The translations under genes and the position numbers were made by a program. 34,517 nucleotides of DNA, taken from assembly GCA_934539585.1 (NCBI GenBank), contig CAKTCT010000027.1, forward strand, positions 1 through 34,517, read 5' to 3'. The notes beneath the pieces were generated by a model that ran no database searches, had not been told where the DNA came from, and was given only the letters and a program-made list of their open reading frames with translations. The DNA comes from an uncultured Oscillospiraceae bacterium. Lineage in GTDB: Bacteria > Bacillota > Clostridia > Oscillospirales > Ruminococcaceae. The stretch's first letter is position 1, and each line of letters starts with the position of its first letter. This document shows, piece by piece, positions 25,921 through 34,371 of the stretch.

Positions 25921-26883
25921 TTAGATTTCCTTGAGCTGCGCGCCGAAAAGCGCCACGGTCAGGGGGCAGCCCGCGTTGAACGAGAGCCGCCGCCGGACGC
26001 CGTCGATCCGGTCGTGCATTTCCGCCGCCCGGATCGGGCTGATCCGCCCCGCTGCGGCGGCCAGCTCCGGGTCCGGCTCCCCGGCGAAGGGCTGGACCGC
26101 CAGCCTTCCCAGGATGCTGTCAAAATCGCTCAAAAGCTGCAAAAAACCAACCTTGTCCCCCTCAAAGGGAGCCAGGGCGGCCACTACGTCGAATTCTTTT
26201 CCCCCGGCCAGAGCGTTTAAGAGGGAAAGGGCCTGGCCGTACCGCCGGCGGACGGCTTCGTCCGCCAGAAAGGCCCGGCTCCGGCCCAGGTTTCCCCCGC
26301 CGTAGACCGCCGCCCGCTTCAGCTCCGCAGGATCGGTGCCGGGGAACCGCTCCCCCAGCCAGGCCGCGGCCTTCTCCTCGGGGATTTCCAACACCTCCAG
26401 GCAGACGCACCGGGAGGCGATGGTCTCCGGCAGCAGGTCCCGGTTGTTGGCCGTCAGGAGAAAGACGGTGTAGGACGGCGGCTCCTCCAGTACCTTCAGA
26501 AGGGCGTTGGCCGCCGCGGGGTTCATCTGTTCCGCGTTTTCGATGAGAACCACCCGCCGGTCCGCCTCGTTGGGCCGGATAAAGACCGACTCCCGAAGGG
26601 CGCGGATCTGGTCCACCAGAATGAAGTTCTTGTCCGGGGGCTTCTGCACCACGGTAAAGTCCGGGTGGGCTCCCCGCTCAAACTTGACGCAGTGGGAGCA
26701 GCGGCCGCAGGGCTTCTCCTCCCCGGTGCAGAGCAGCGCCTGGGCGAAGGTCCGGGCCAGGGTCCGCTTTCCCGTTCCCTGGGAGCCGTGGAATAAATAA
26801 GCATGGCTCAAACGCCGTCCGCCGCAAGCGGCTTTCAGCGTCTGAACCACCTGTTGATTTCCCTGAAAATCCGAGAAGCGCAT
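25921..26883 (-). CDS. holB: DNA polymerase III subunit delta'
   Basis: Clamp-loader subunit of 320 residues. The N-terminal AAA+ fold includes SHAYLFHGSQGTGKRTLA, with a P-loop-like GSQGTGKRT at residues 33-41, and a zinc-binding set Cys52, Cys59, Cys62 and Cys65 (CTGEEKPCGRCSHC). Later blocks VLIENAEQMNPAAANALLKVLEEPP and LLPETIASRCVCLEV are typical of delta' and DnaX. Its ATG overlaps the stop of darA by one base (TGATG), and ricT follows. The arrangement matches yaaQ-(yaaR)-holB-yaaT of Bacillus. Confidence 0.96.
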   Translation of the reverse strand: MRFSDFQGNQQVVQTLKAACGGRRLSHAYLFHGSQGTGKRTLARTFAQALLCTGEEKPCGRCSHCVKFERGAHPDFTVVQKPPDKNFILVDQIRALRESVFIRPNEADRRVVLIENAEQMNPAAANALLKVLEEPPSYTVFLLTANNRDLLPETIASRCVCLEVLEIPEEKAAAWLGERFPGTDPAELKRAAVYGGGNLGRSRAFLADEAVRRRYGQALSLLNALAGGKEFDVVAALAPFEGDKVGFLQLLSDFDSILGRLAVQPFAGEPDPELAAAAGRISPIRAAEMHDRIDGVRRRLSFNAGCPLTVALFGAQLKEI

Positions 26884-27206
26884 CAGAGCTTCTCAAACCG
26901 CTGGACGTCCGTCACGATGATGGTGGCGCCGCCCACGGTCACTTCCACCGGGAAGGGGCTGTACGAGCCCAGGCCGTACCCCGCCGTGGAGGAGACCATC
27001 TGCTTGCGCTTCTTGGAGTGGTCGCCGATGATGCGGATGACCTGGTCCACGTTCTCGTCGTCGGTGCAGATGAGGAAGGTGGTGTTTCCGGACATGAGGA
27101 ACCCGCCGGTGGAGGCCAGCTTGGTGGCGAAGAACCCGTTCTGGGTCAGCGCGCCGGAAACGGAGGAGCTGTCGTCGCTGCTGACAATGGCGTAGATCAA
27201 TTTCAT
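26883..27206 (-). CDS. darA: Cyclic-di-AMP receptor DarA (PII-like)
   Basis: PII-like trimeric signal protein of 107 residues that binds c-di-AMP; the length agrees with Bacillus DarA (109). The binding-site blocks NGFFATKLASTGGFL (23-37) and SGNTTFLIC (39-47) are conserved, including Asn23, Thr28 and the GGFL turn. Its downstream partner is not established in any Firmicute I know. The start at 27206 is preceded by AAGGGGGA. It lies 71 bases after the decarboxylase and overlaps holB by one base. Longer frames on this strand that run into it from upstream are the decarboxylase region read out of frame. Confidence 0.95.
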   Translation of the reverse strand: MKLIYAIVSSDDSSSVSGALTQNGFFATKLASTGGFLMSGNTTFLICTDDENVDQVIRIIGDHSKKRKQMVSSTAGYGLGSYSPFPVEVTVGGATIIVTDVQRFEKL

Positions 27207-27234
27207 AGAGAATCCCCCTTTAAAATCGTCGGGA

Positions 27235-27257
27235 GCCCGGCAGACCTGCCGCCGGGC
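27235..27257 (-). other. Hairpin between the decarboxylase and darA
   Basis: GCCCGGC (27235-27241) and GCCGGGC (27251-27257) form a 7-bp stem with a 9-base loop. No T-run follows. It may act as a processing or attenuation site inside the operon. Confidence 0.4.
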
Positions 27258-27277
27258 CCTGCGGTCTGTTTTCTCCT

Positions 27278-28618
27278 TCATTTTACCACTTTTATCGAAA
27301 AAATACCACTGTTTTGGAGAAGATTTTTTTCCGTTTCGCCGATTCGCTCCCCCGCCGCGATGACCGGGATGGCCGGGGGACAGGTGATCCGGGTCTCGGC
27401 GGCGACGCGGCCCCCGCTTTCCGCCAGGGGGACCTCCTCCCAGGGAGCGAAGGCCGCCTCCCGGAGGGTCATCACAGGGTCCGGGGACGGGCAGCCTCCG
27501 GCATAGGAAAGGGGGGCCTTTCTGGGCAGTCCCAGCAGTGCGCTCTGGGTGCGGATCAGGTCCGCTTCGGGTGTCTGGGGGGACAGCATCAGGACGATCT
27601 TCCCGCCCCCGGCGTACTCCGGCTCCACCCCCTGTTCCCGGAGCCGGGCGGCGGCCTCCTCGTGGGAGTATCCCATGGCCTGACAGTCCAGGGTGAGCTT
27701 GGTGGGGTCGGTCTTTCCCGGCAGGAGGGCGACCCCCTCCCGGCGGAGCAGAGACTCCCACTCCGTGACCCGGGCCTCCAGGGCGGCGAACTCCTCCCGG
27801 GCCGGGCCGGAAAGGTAGGAATTGCACAGGTCCAGGGACGCCAGGATCAGATACGACGGGCTGGTGGAGCCGAACAGGGCCATATCCGCCTTCAGCTCCC
27901 CCTTGTCCCCGGGGAGATTGCTGTGGAGGTACCCCGCCCCGGTCAGGGCCGGGAGGGTCTTGTGGGCGCTGTCGCAGCAGAGGTCCGCCCCCAGAGTCAT
28001 GGGGTGCCGGTCCCGGGGCAGGAACCGGAGATGGGCCCCGTGGGCGTTGTCCACCAGCAGGATCGCCCCCCGGCGGTGGACCTCCCCGGCGATGGCGGCG
28101 ACGTCCGCCTCCCGGCCGAAATAGTCGGGGCTGGTGAGGTACACCGCCCGGATGCCGGGGTCCCGGTCCATGGCGGCGGCGACCTCCCCGGCGGTGACGG
28201 GCCTGGCCAGGCCGGTGGACGGGTCGTACTCCGGGCAGAGCCAGGCGGGCTGCCAGTCCAGGAGGATGCAGGCGTGGATCAGGGCCACATGGGCGTTGCG
28301 CACGGCCAGGAGCCTGCCGCCCCGGCGCTTGGCCGCCGCGGTCATGGCCAGGATGGACAGGGTGGACCCTCCGGCGGAGAAGCAGGTGTGCCGGGTGCCG
28401 TAGAGCCCGGCGGCGACGGACTCCGACCGGCCGATGATCCCCTCCGCTTCGAAAAGGGCGTCGGCCCCGGCCACCTCGGTGATGTCCAGGGAGAAGGGCA
28501 GCTCCTCCCACAGGACGCCGGACATGGCCCGCCGCCCCTTGTGGCCGGGCATGTGGAGCCGGGAGGTCCCCCTCCGGCGGTATTCCTCCAGAAAGTCGCA
28601 GATGGGCGTTACGGACAT
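27278..28618 (-). CDS. Orn/Lys/Arg decarboxylase-family PLP enzyme (YaaO-like)
   Basis: Fold-type I pyridoxal-phosphate enzyme of 446 residues, the short form typical of Bacillus YaaO and SpeA. RLHMPGHKG is at 20-28, FSAGGSTLSILAM near 80-92, LLVDNAHGAH gives Asp190 and His193 beside the cofactor ring, and the Schiff-base lysine is Lys220 in DSAHKTLPALTGAG. Substrate (arginine, lysine or ornithine) cannot be settled. The start at 28618 has GAGGA seven bases upstream. The frame stays open another 266 codons into the degraded repeats, but that stretch has no family similarity and mixes frames between repeat copies, so it is not part of the protein. Confidence 0.92.
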   Translation of the reverse strand: MSVTPICDFLEEYRRRGTSRLHMPGHKGRRAMSGVLWEELPFSLDITEVAGADALFEAEGIIGRSESVAAGLYGTRHTCFSAGGSTLSILAMTAAAKRRGGRLLAVRNAHVALIHACILLDWQPAWLCPEYDPSTGLARPVTAGEVAAAMDRDPGIRAVYLTSPDYFGREADVAAIAGEVHRRGAILLVDNAHGAHLRFLPRDRHPMTLGADLCCDSAHKTLPALTGAGYLHSNLPGDKGELKADMALFGSTSPSYLILASLDLCNSYLSGPAREEFAALEARVTEWESLLRREGVALLPGKTDPTKLTLDCQAMGYSHEEAAARLREQGVEPEYAGGGKIVLMLSPQTPEADLIRTQSALLGLPRKAPLSYAGGCPSPDPVMTLREAAFAPWEEVPLAESGGRVAAETRITCPPAIPVIAAGERIGETEKNLLQNSGIFSIKVVK

Positions 28619-30123
28619 GGCGGTTCCTCTTTTCTGTGGTGAGTGTGGGCTCCCGGCGGAGCAAACAGGCGCGGGAGGGCGGTGGGGTAAGCCTTGGTTG
28701 GGGGCAAGCGGCGTTCCGGGGGCGGCTCCGCTTGCTGCGCCCTGGCAATTTCGTTGGGAGTGGCTGCCGGGGTTAGGGGCGCTTGCCCGGGAAGGGGGCA
28801 TTATGGGCGGCTCTTTGCCGTCATAGAAATCGGCGGGATTTCTGCCGGTCGAGGGCCGAAACTTTCCAGGATTGGCAATTCCGGAGGGCTTTTCTGGACA
28901 AGGGCTTACCGTCCGGGACGGTAGGTTGCCGTTTGGGACAGCGGCGTCTCCCGGGGCGGAAAAGCGGGGCTTCCGGGATGGGTTTATCGTCGGAAGTGAT
29001 CTTCCGTTCCGGGACAGTGCGGGGCGGCTCTTTGCTACCGTAGGAATTGAGGGCTGGCCGTCGAAGGGCCACGGCTTTGCCGGAAATTGCGGTTCCGGGG
29101 TGCTTTTCCGGACAAAGGATTGCAGTCCGGGGCGGTGGGCTGCCGTTCGGGACAGCGGCGTTTTTCGGGGCGGAAAAGCGGGGTTCCCGGGCCGATTCCA
29201 TGGCCGGAAATGGGACTTTGGTTGGTCATTCCGTGGCAGTGGATTCCGAGCGGTGGCTCTAGAGACGATGGTACGGTGTGGGGGCGGCCATTCTCCGGGG
29301 ATTGGCGGTTCCGGGGGTGCTTTTCCGGACAAAGAGTTGCAGGTCGGCGGTGGGTTCGCCATTTGGGACAGCGGCGTTTCCTGGGCGGAAAAGTGGAGTT
29401 TCCGGGGCGATTTCATGGCCGGAAGGGGAGATTTTTGCTGTTCAGGGGCAGTGGGTTCCGGGCGGGAGGGCGCTTTAAGGATGGTGTGGGGGCTACTATT
29501 TCCCGCCGTGAGAATCGATGGAGGTTCTGGCAGTCAAGGAGGTGTGGTCTTGCCGGGGGCGGTTCCGGGGGTGCTTTTCCGGACAAAGGCTTGCAGTCCG
29601 GGACGGTGGAGTCCGCCGTTCGGGACTGCGGCGTTTCCTGGGCGGAAAAGCGGGATTTGAGCCACTCTGGGCAGTGAATTTCGGGCGGGAGGTTGCTTTA
29701 GGGATGGTGTGGGGGCGGCTCTTTGGCGCTGTGGGGATAAGCGGGGTCTAGCGGACAAGGAGGTGCGGTCTTGCCGGGGTTTGGCGGTCCCGGGGGTGAC
29801 GGGGTGAGAAACGGCTGTCCGTTGGAAGGCGTTTCGGTGTACGGACGGTGGGTGACTCCTGGCGCCATGGAAATCGGTAGGGTTCCCCATTGGGACGGCC
29901 GGCTTTTCCCGGTCGGAAAGCGTCCATAAAAAGCCATAAGGTGCATCATTGAAACCGCCTGGGGTTGACCGGGGATGACGGCAGAGGGCCAGGGTCGTTT
30001 GCCTGGAGATGGCGTCCGGGGGCGTATCCCGGCCCAAACGGAGAGGCGGAGACGCATGGAGCTGGGAAGTCATGGCCGGGAAAGGGGCCTGCTCCCCGGC
30101 GAAAAGCGGGAGGGGCCGCGCCC
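28619..30123. other. 1.5-kb gene-free region with degraded repeats
   Basis: No convincing gene, RNA gene or terminator is seen here. The centre holds copies of a ~215-bp repeat (see separate entry). The last part, about 29750-30110, is G-rich with loose repeat echoes (GGCTTTTCCCGGTCGG-like words near 29905) but no clear unit. The promoter of the decarboxylase-darA-holB-ricT group should lie in the right part of this gap, yet no good TATAAT box was found near 28618. Many short open frames exist because of the high GC content. Confidence 0.7.
28805..29725. repeat. Degenerate tandem repeats, unit about 213-254 bp
   Basis: Three anchor words recur in the same order and spacing. GCTTTTCCGGACAA (one base different in the first copy) starts at 28889, 29102, 29319 and 29573. 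GGGACAGCGGCG follows 46-49 bases later at 28935, 29149, 29365 and 29622 (last with one change). GCGGAAAAGCGGG or a close form follows 20-21 bases after that at 28956, 29170, 29385 and 29642. A fourth word, GGGCGGCTCTTTG, is at 28805, 29022 and 29713. Thus four full units and partial ones at the edges. Translations of different units need different frames, so the conserved thing is DNA or RNA, not protein. Confidence 0.8.
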
Positions 30124-31071
30124 TCACTTGAACATCTTGAACCTGATCAGCAGCACCAGGGCCGCCAGGGCCAGAATCCCGGAGACCAGAGTGGGGAACC
30201 ACCACACCGGCACCTGGAGCCCGGAGACGTTCATGCCGTAGTAGCTGAACACCATGGTGGGGATGGTCATGAGGACCGTCACCGATGTCAGGACCTTCAT
30301 GACGATATTCAAGTTGTTGGAGATGATGGAGGCGTAGGCGTCCATGGTGCTGGACAGGATGTTGGTGTAGATTTCGGCCATCTCCATGGCCTGGCGGATT
30401 TCGATGAGGACGTCCTGCATTAGGTCCTCATCCTCCTTGTAGAGGGTGACCAGGTTCCCCCGGGAAATCCGTTTCAGGGTGGCCTCATTGGACCGCAGGG
30501 AGGTGGAGATATAGACCAGGGACTTCTGCAGGCCCATGAGCTGGATCAGGGCCTCGTTTTTCATGGAGCCGTGCATCTGGGCCTCCATGCTGCTGGAAAT
30601 CCGCTCGATCATCCGCAGGTGGACCAGGAACCGCTGGGCGATGCGGAACAGAAGGGTCAGCAGGAACCGGGTCCGCATCCGGGTCTGGACCCCCCGGACC
30701 GTTCCGGCGGCGAAGCTGTCCAGAAGGGCGCTCTGCTTGGAGCTGATGGTGACGAAGTACTCCGGGGTGATGATGATGCCCAGGGGGATGGTGGTGAAGA
30801 CCACCGAGGGGTCCTCCTCGGCCTCCTCGTCGTCCTTCTCCACCTGGTAGGGGACGTCCACGACCACGAAGGTCTGGTCCTCCTCCTTTTCGGTACGGGA
30901 GGTCTCCTCCTCGTCCAGGGAGGCGCTGAGGAAGCCCGGGTCCAGGCGCATCTCGTCCCGGAGGTAGGAAAGTTCCTCCTCCGTGGGGCGCACGGCCATG
31001 GCCCAGCAGCCGGGTTCCTCCTTCGGCAGCTGGACCATTCGGTTGTCGATGGTCTTATAAAAATTCAGCAT
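30124..31071 (-). CDS. corA: CorA-family divalent cation (Mg2+) channel
   Basis: 315-residue membrane protein of the CorA/MIT group. The long soluble N-terminal funnel (to about residue 250) is followed by two membrane helices; the selectivity motif GMN is at 279-281 within SYYGMNVSGL at the end of the first. The C-terminus is short and basic (RFKMFK), as in the family. Family members conduct Mg2+, sometimes Co2+ or Zn2+. The start at 31071 gives MLNFYKTIDNRM, which agrees with Firmicute homologues. It follows the sugar transferase gene, but a strong terminator separates them. Confidence 0.94.
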   Translation of the reverse strand: MLNFYKTIDNRMVQLPKEEPGCWAMAVRPTEEELSYLRDEMRLDPGFLSASLDEEETSRTEKEEDQTFVVVDVPYQVEKDDEEAEEDPSVVFTTIPLGIIITPEYFVTISSKQSALLDSFAAGTVRGVQTRMRTRFLLTLLFRIAQRFLVHLRMIERISSSMEAQMHGSMKNEALIQLMGLQKSLVYISTSLRSNEATLKRISRGNLVTLYKEDEDLMQDVLIEIRQAMEMAEIYTNILSSTMDAYASIISNNLNIVMKVLTSVTVLMTIPTMVFSYYGMNVSGLQVPVWWFPTLVSGILALAALVLLIRFKMFK

Positions 31072-31091
31072 ATCCCCACTCCCAACGTTTC

Positions 31092-31120
31092 AAAAAGGCC
31101 GCGAGAGTTCCCGCGGCCTT
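31092..31120 (-). terminator. Terminator after the sugar transferase gene
   Basis: AAGGCCGCG (31095-31103) pairs with CGCGGCCTT (31112-31120), an 8-base loop, and on the minus strand is followed by TTTTTG. It lies five bases after the sugar transferase stop and just before the corA start, so corA probably has little read-through. Confidence 0.85.
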
Positions 31121-31124
31121 GCTG

Positions 31125-32534
31125 TCATGCGTCCTGTTCCTTGTCGCCGGAAAGCGCCTCCCGGTGCTTTTCCAGGTCGATGGGCAGCTCCCCGATGACG
31201 CCTTCGGTGCTGTCGGATTTGAAGAGGACCTTCACCGTCTGGAGCATCAGCTTCAGGTCCACCCAGATGCTGTACTGCTCGATGTAGATCAGGTCCAGGA
31301 CCAGCTTGTCCCGGGGGGTGGTGTTGTATTTCCCCAGAATCTGGGCCAGGCCGGTGAGCCCCGCCTTGACCTTCAGGCGGTAGCGGAACTCCGGCAGGAC
31401 CTCCACGTATTTCTCGGTGATCTCCGCCTGCTCGGGGCGGGGGCCCACCACGCTCATCTCGCCCTTCAGGATGTTGATGAACTGGGGCAGCTCGTCGATG
31501 CGGAGCTTCCGGGCGATCCGGCCCACTTTGGTGATCCGGTCGTCGTCCTGGGAGGCCAGGCGCTTCTTTTTCTTGTCGGCGTCCACGATCATGGTGCGGA
31601 ATTTCAGCACCTGGAAGATGGCGCCGTCTTTCGTGACCCGGGGCTGTTTGAAGAAGACGGGGCCGCCGTCCTCCAGCTTGATGGCCAGGGCCTCGATGAG
31701 CATGATGGGGCTGAACACGATCAGCGCCACCACGGACACCAGGATGTCGCAGGCCCGTTTCAGGACGCTCTGCTCAAAGGTCAGGCCCGTGACCCGGGAG
31801 GACAGCACCGTCACGTCGTCCACCAGGACGTGGTGGGAGTGCTTGACGATGATATCCGCCAGCTCCGGGGTGAAGCAGACGTTTTTGTTGTGCTTGTAGC
31901 AGTACTCCAGGAGCCGGGCCTTGTCGGCCTCCTTCAGGGCGTACATGAAGATGGTCTGGTGGTCCCGGATGGTCTGCTTGATATTCTCGTCGGTGACGGC
32001 GCAGAGGGTCCGGATGTCGTACTGCTTCTTATACTTGTTGATCTTGGAAACGAAGCTAACCAGGCCGTCCTTGTCGCCGTAGATCACGGCCACGCTTTCC
32101 GGGGGGTTGATCTGGAAGTAGAGGTAGTTTCCCAGATAGGCCGCCAGGTTGATGACGATGATCTGCAGAAGCACCACGCCCACAAAGGTGAAGAAATCCT
32201 CGGTGAGGGTGGCCCGCTTTTCGTAGTTGAAAAGCATGATGGCGATCTGGAAATAGGTGATCAGGTCGGTGATCACCGTGGCGATGAGAACGGAATAGAC
32301 GATCTCCCGGCTTTTCTTGACGCCGATGGCGAAGCCGCCGTAAATCTTGATAAAGCAGACCCCGGCCACGGCAAAGGTGGACATGGAAATGGCCGCCGTC
32401 CGGGACGCCCGCCAGAGCTCCCGCTCGTTGAGGCCGAAAAGGCCGAAGAAAATCGCGAAAAGCACCACAAAGAACAGCCCCTTGAATCCCAGGAGGAACG
32501 TCCTTTGGAGCTTTTTAACAAACTGTTTAACCAT
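31125..32534 (-). CDS. Polyprenyl-phosphate sugar-1-phosphate transferase (exopolysaccharide initiation)
   Basis: 469-residue membrane enzyme of the WbaP/EpsL-type bacterial sugar transferase family, which moves a sugar phosphate onto undecaprenyl phosphate to start a polysaccharide repeat unit. The N-terminal half has four or five membrane helices and a CoA-binding-like domain (VAVIYGDKDG). One more helix (DILVSVVALIVFSPIMLI) leads to the catalytic domain with VLKFRTM, RKLRIDELPQF, LKGEMSVVGPRPE and KAGLTGLAQ. The longer frame begins with TTG; the ATG at 32534 is preferred, although its ribosome site is distant. It has its own promoter and a leader hairpin. Confidence 0.93.
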   Translation of the reverse strand: MVKQFVKKLQRTFLLGFKGLFFVVLFAIFFGLFGLNERELWRASRTAAISMSTFAVAGVCFIKIYGGFAIGVKKSREIVYSVLIATVITDLITYFQIAIMLFNYEKRATLTEDFFTFVGVVLLQIIVINLAAYLGNYLYFQINPPESVAVIYGDKDGLVSFVSKINKYKKQYDIRTLCAVTDENIKQTIRDHQTIFMYALKEADKARLLEYCYKHNKNVCFTPELADIIVKHSHHVLVDDVTVLSSRVTGLTFEQSVLKRACDILVSVVALIVFSPIMLIEALAIKLEDGGPVFFKQPRVTKDGAIFQVLKFRTMIVDADKKKKRLASQDDDRITKVGRIARKLRIDELPQFINILKGEMSVVGPRPEQAEITEKYVEVLPEFRYRLKVKAGLTGLAQILGKYNTTPRDKLVLDLIYIEQYSIWVDLKLMLQTVKVLFKSDSTEGVIGELPIDLEKHREALSGDKEQDA

Positions 32535-32565
32535 AAATCCGGGTACCCCTTCCTTCACGATTCCC

Positions 32566-32595
32566 AAAGATTTCCGGAAATCCGGCAAAATCTTT
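32566..32595 (-). other. Leader hairpin of the sugar transferase mRNA
   Basis: AAAGATTT (32566-32573) pairs with AAATCTTT (32588-32595), and inside it CCGG (32574-32577) pairs with CCGG (32582-32585) around AAAT, with a two-base bulge. It lies about 30 bases before the start codon within a leader of about 100 bases. It is not followed by a T-run, so it may affect translation or be a protein-binding site. Confidence 0.45.
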
Positions 32596-32640
32596 AAAGA
32601 ACGCAAGATAAAAACTAAGGTCGAAACCTGTCGTCCGTCT

Positions 32641-32669
32641 ATTATACCACACGGGGAAGAAAATTTCCA
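32641..32669 (-). promoter_or_regulatory. Predicted promoter of the sugar transferase gene
   Basis: A perfect TATAAT (32641-32646) on the minus strand is preceded by TGG (extended -10), and TGGAAA (32664-32669) lies 17 bases upstream. The predicted start near 32634 leaves a leader of about 100 bases. Confidence 0.7.
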
Positions 32670-32679
32670 GTACTACGGA

Positions 32680-34320
32680 TCATTTTTCCGGGGGAAGGGC
32701 CGATTCTTCCGGGGATTCCTCCGGTTCTGCGGGCTCCGGCGGGGTCTCGGGCTCCTGGGGGAGGGCTTCCTCCAGAAGCTCCAGGACCTCCTGGGCCAGG
32801 GGCTCCTCCGGGGCTTCTGCGGGGAGGGGTTCCTCCGAGAGGACCTCGGCGGGGACGTCCTCCGGGGATTCCTCCGGCTCCTCCAGGGGGATGGGCTCCT
32901 CCTCGGAGAGGATGCCGTCCTCTTTTAAGGATTCCATGAAGCTCACCGGCATTTCGTGAATCCCGGCGGCGGAGGCGGGGGTCTGCAGGGGCTCAAAGAC
33001 GCTGGGGCGGCGCTCCATTTCCAGGGCCTTGCTGTGGGCTTCCCGGCGCTGGGCGGCGATATCCTCGGGGGTCTGACCGGAAAGGAGGGCCAGGGTCTCG
33101 GCGAAGCCGGCGCAGTTGCTTTCCGCGTCGAACTTTTCCTGCCAGCTCCGGAAGGCCCGGCGGCCCTTAGCGGCGATCTGGGCCTTGGGAATCCGGGCGA
33201 AGGCGTCGATGGCCCGGCTCAGCTGCTCCGCCGTGGCGCTGGACGGAAAGAGGACGCCGTTTTCGTTATCCACCACGTCGGAGACGCCGTCCACGTTGAC
33301 CGCGGCCACGAAAATCCGGTTGGCCATGGCCTCCATCATGGCGGTGGGGACGTTTTCCGACAGGCTGACGCTTAAAAACAAATCCACGTAGTTTTCCCGG
33401 TAGTAGCGGTAAATCTCCTCCCGGGACATCTTGCCGAAGAACTTATAGCGGACGCCGTTTTTGTCCCCCAGCTGCTTCTGGGCGTAGGCCTGGATTTCCT
33501 GGCGCTTGGAACCGGAGCCGATGTGAATCCACTCCACGCCGCCGCTGCGGACCATGCTCAGGGCGTCGATAAGGAAGGGCAGCCGCTTGCTGTCCTCCAT
33601 GGGGCAGCAGGTAACGATGCGGAGGTAGAAGTCCGGCAGCGGGGCCAGGTCCTCCCGCTCCTGGCCGGGGACCCCCAGCCGGGCCACCCGGAGCTTGTCC
33701 GGGTCGATGTCATGGTCGGAAAAGTTTTCCAGATACAGCTGCCGGGCGTGCTCGCTGGCGAAATAAAGGGCGTCCACCGACTGGTTGACGATGTGGTTCA
33801 GGGTGTCCCGGCGGCGGCCGCTGCGGGGATTGAACATATTGGCGTTGTGGCACCGGGCCACCACCCGGATGTCGTCGGAGTAGCTTTTCAGGCAGCAGAG
33901 GCCGTAGAGGTAGTCGTTGAGGTTGGCGGAGTAGATGAGCAGCGGCTCCTCCCGCTGGAAGAAGTCCAGGTTGCGGATATAATCGTAGAGCAGCCGGCTT
34001 TTCACCAGCATTTTCAGGGTGTGCTTCCGGAAGGCCGGGGTGAAGCGGCCCTGGGCCTTAGCGGCCTTCCGCTCCTCCAGGTAGCCCCGGCTGAACAGGC
34101 ACCGGAGCCGGGTCCAGAAGCGTCTGAGGCCGCTGACCTTTTCCGCCGGGCGGGAGAACACCACGCCCTTGGGCAGCGCCCGGGTCATGAGCCGGTCGGT
34201 GTCCGTGGTGATGACGTGGACCCGGTAAAGCTCCTTTAAATATTCGATCTCGCTTTCCAGGAAGCCCTCCTGGGTGCCGCAAGGGTAATGCTCCGTTATA
34301 AGGAGAAGATTCTGTTTCAT
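32680..34320 (-). CDS. GT4-type glycosyltransferase with acidic Pro/Glu-rich tail
   Basis: 546-residue protein. It begins MKQNLLLITEHYPCGTQEGFLESEIEYL, the first strand and loop of a GT-B glycosyltransferase (here with an LxxEIxxL helix). The C-terminal nucleotide-sugar domain is at about 215-380, with LRIVTCCPMEDSKRL, WIHIGSGSKR and the family motif SLSENVPTAMMEAMA, containing the retaining-enzyme Glu pair. After about residue 435 the sequence becomes low in complexity: of the last 74 residues I count 27 Glu and 18 Pro. The start at 34320 has AAAGGCGGG eight bases upstream; 43 upstream codons would include the predicted promoter. With the next gene it points to surface polysaccharide synthesis. 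Confidence 0.88.
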   Translation of the reverse strand: MKQNLLLITEHYPCGTQEGFLESEIEYLKELYRVHVITTDTDRLMTRALPKGVVFSRPAEKVSGLRRFWTRLRCLFSRGYLEERKAAKAQGRFTPAFRKHTLKMLVKSRLLYDYIRNLDFFQREEPLLIYSANLNDYLYGLCCLKSYSDDIRVVARCHNANMFNPRSGRRRDTLNHIVNQSVDALYFASEHARQLYLENFSDHDIDPDKLRVARLGVPGQEREDLAPLPDFYLRIVTCCPMEDSKRLPFLIDALSMVRSGGVEWIHIGSGSKRQEIQAYAQKQLGDKNGVRYKFFGKMSREEIYRYYRENYVDLFLSVSLSENVPTAMMEAMANRIFVAAVNVDGVSDVVDNENGVLFPSSATAEQLSRAIDAFARIPKAQIAAKGRRAFRSWQEKFDAESNCAGFAETLALLSGQTPEDIAAQRREAHSKALEMERRPSVFEPLQTPASAAGIHEMPVSFMESLKEDGILSEEEPIPLEEPEESPEDVPAEVLSEEPLPAEAPEEPLAQEVLELLEEALPQEPETPPEPAEPEESPEESALPPEK

Positions 34321-34371
34321 ATGAAAAGCCCGCCTTTCTGAAAGCCGTGCGCAAATGCGTGCATTTTCTTT

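Noticed and set aside
26883..28748. A 621-codon minus-strand frame covering the decarboxylase out of frame and ending in darA
   Set aside because: Only the last 107 codons are a real gene; the rest is a GC-rich shadow of the decarboxylase, and darA has its own start with AAGGGGGA.
28619..29416. A 266-codon open extension upstream of the decarboxylase in the same frame, making an apparent 712-residue protein
   Set aside because: It runs through the degraded DNA repeats, is low-complexity Pro/Arg/Ser, changes frame between repeat units, and the decarboxylase has its own ribosome site and family-like start at 28618.
29534..30205. Minus-strand frame of 223 codons between corA and the repeats
   Set aside because: It overlaps the end of corA in another frame, is Pro/Arg-rich and follows the repeat words; no ribosome site or family match.
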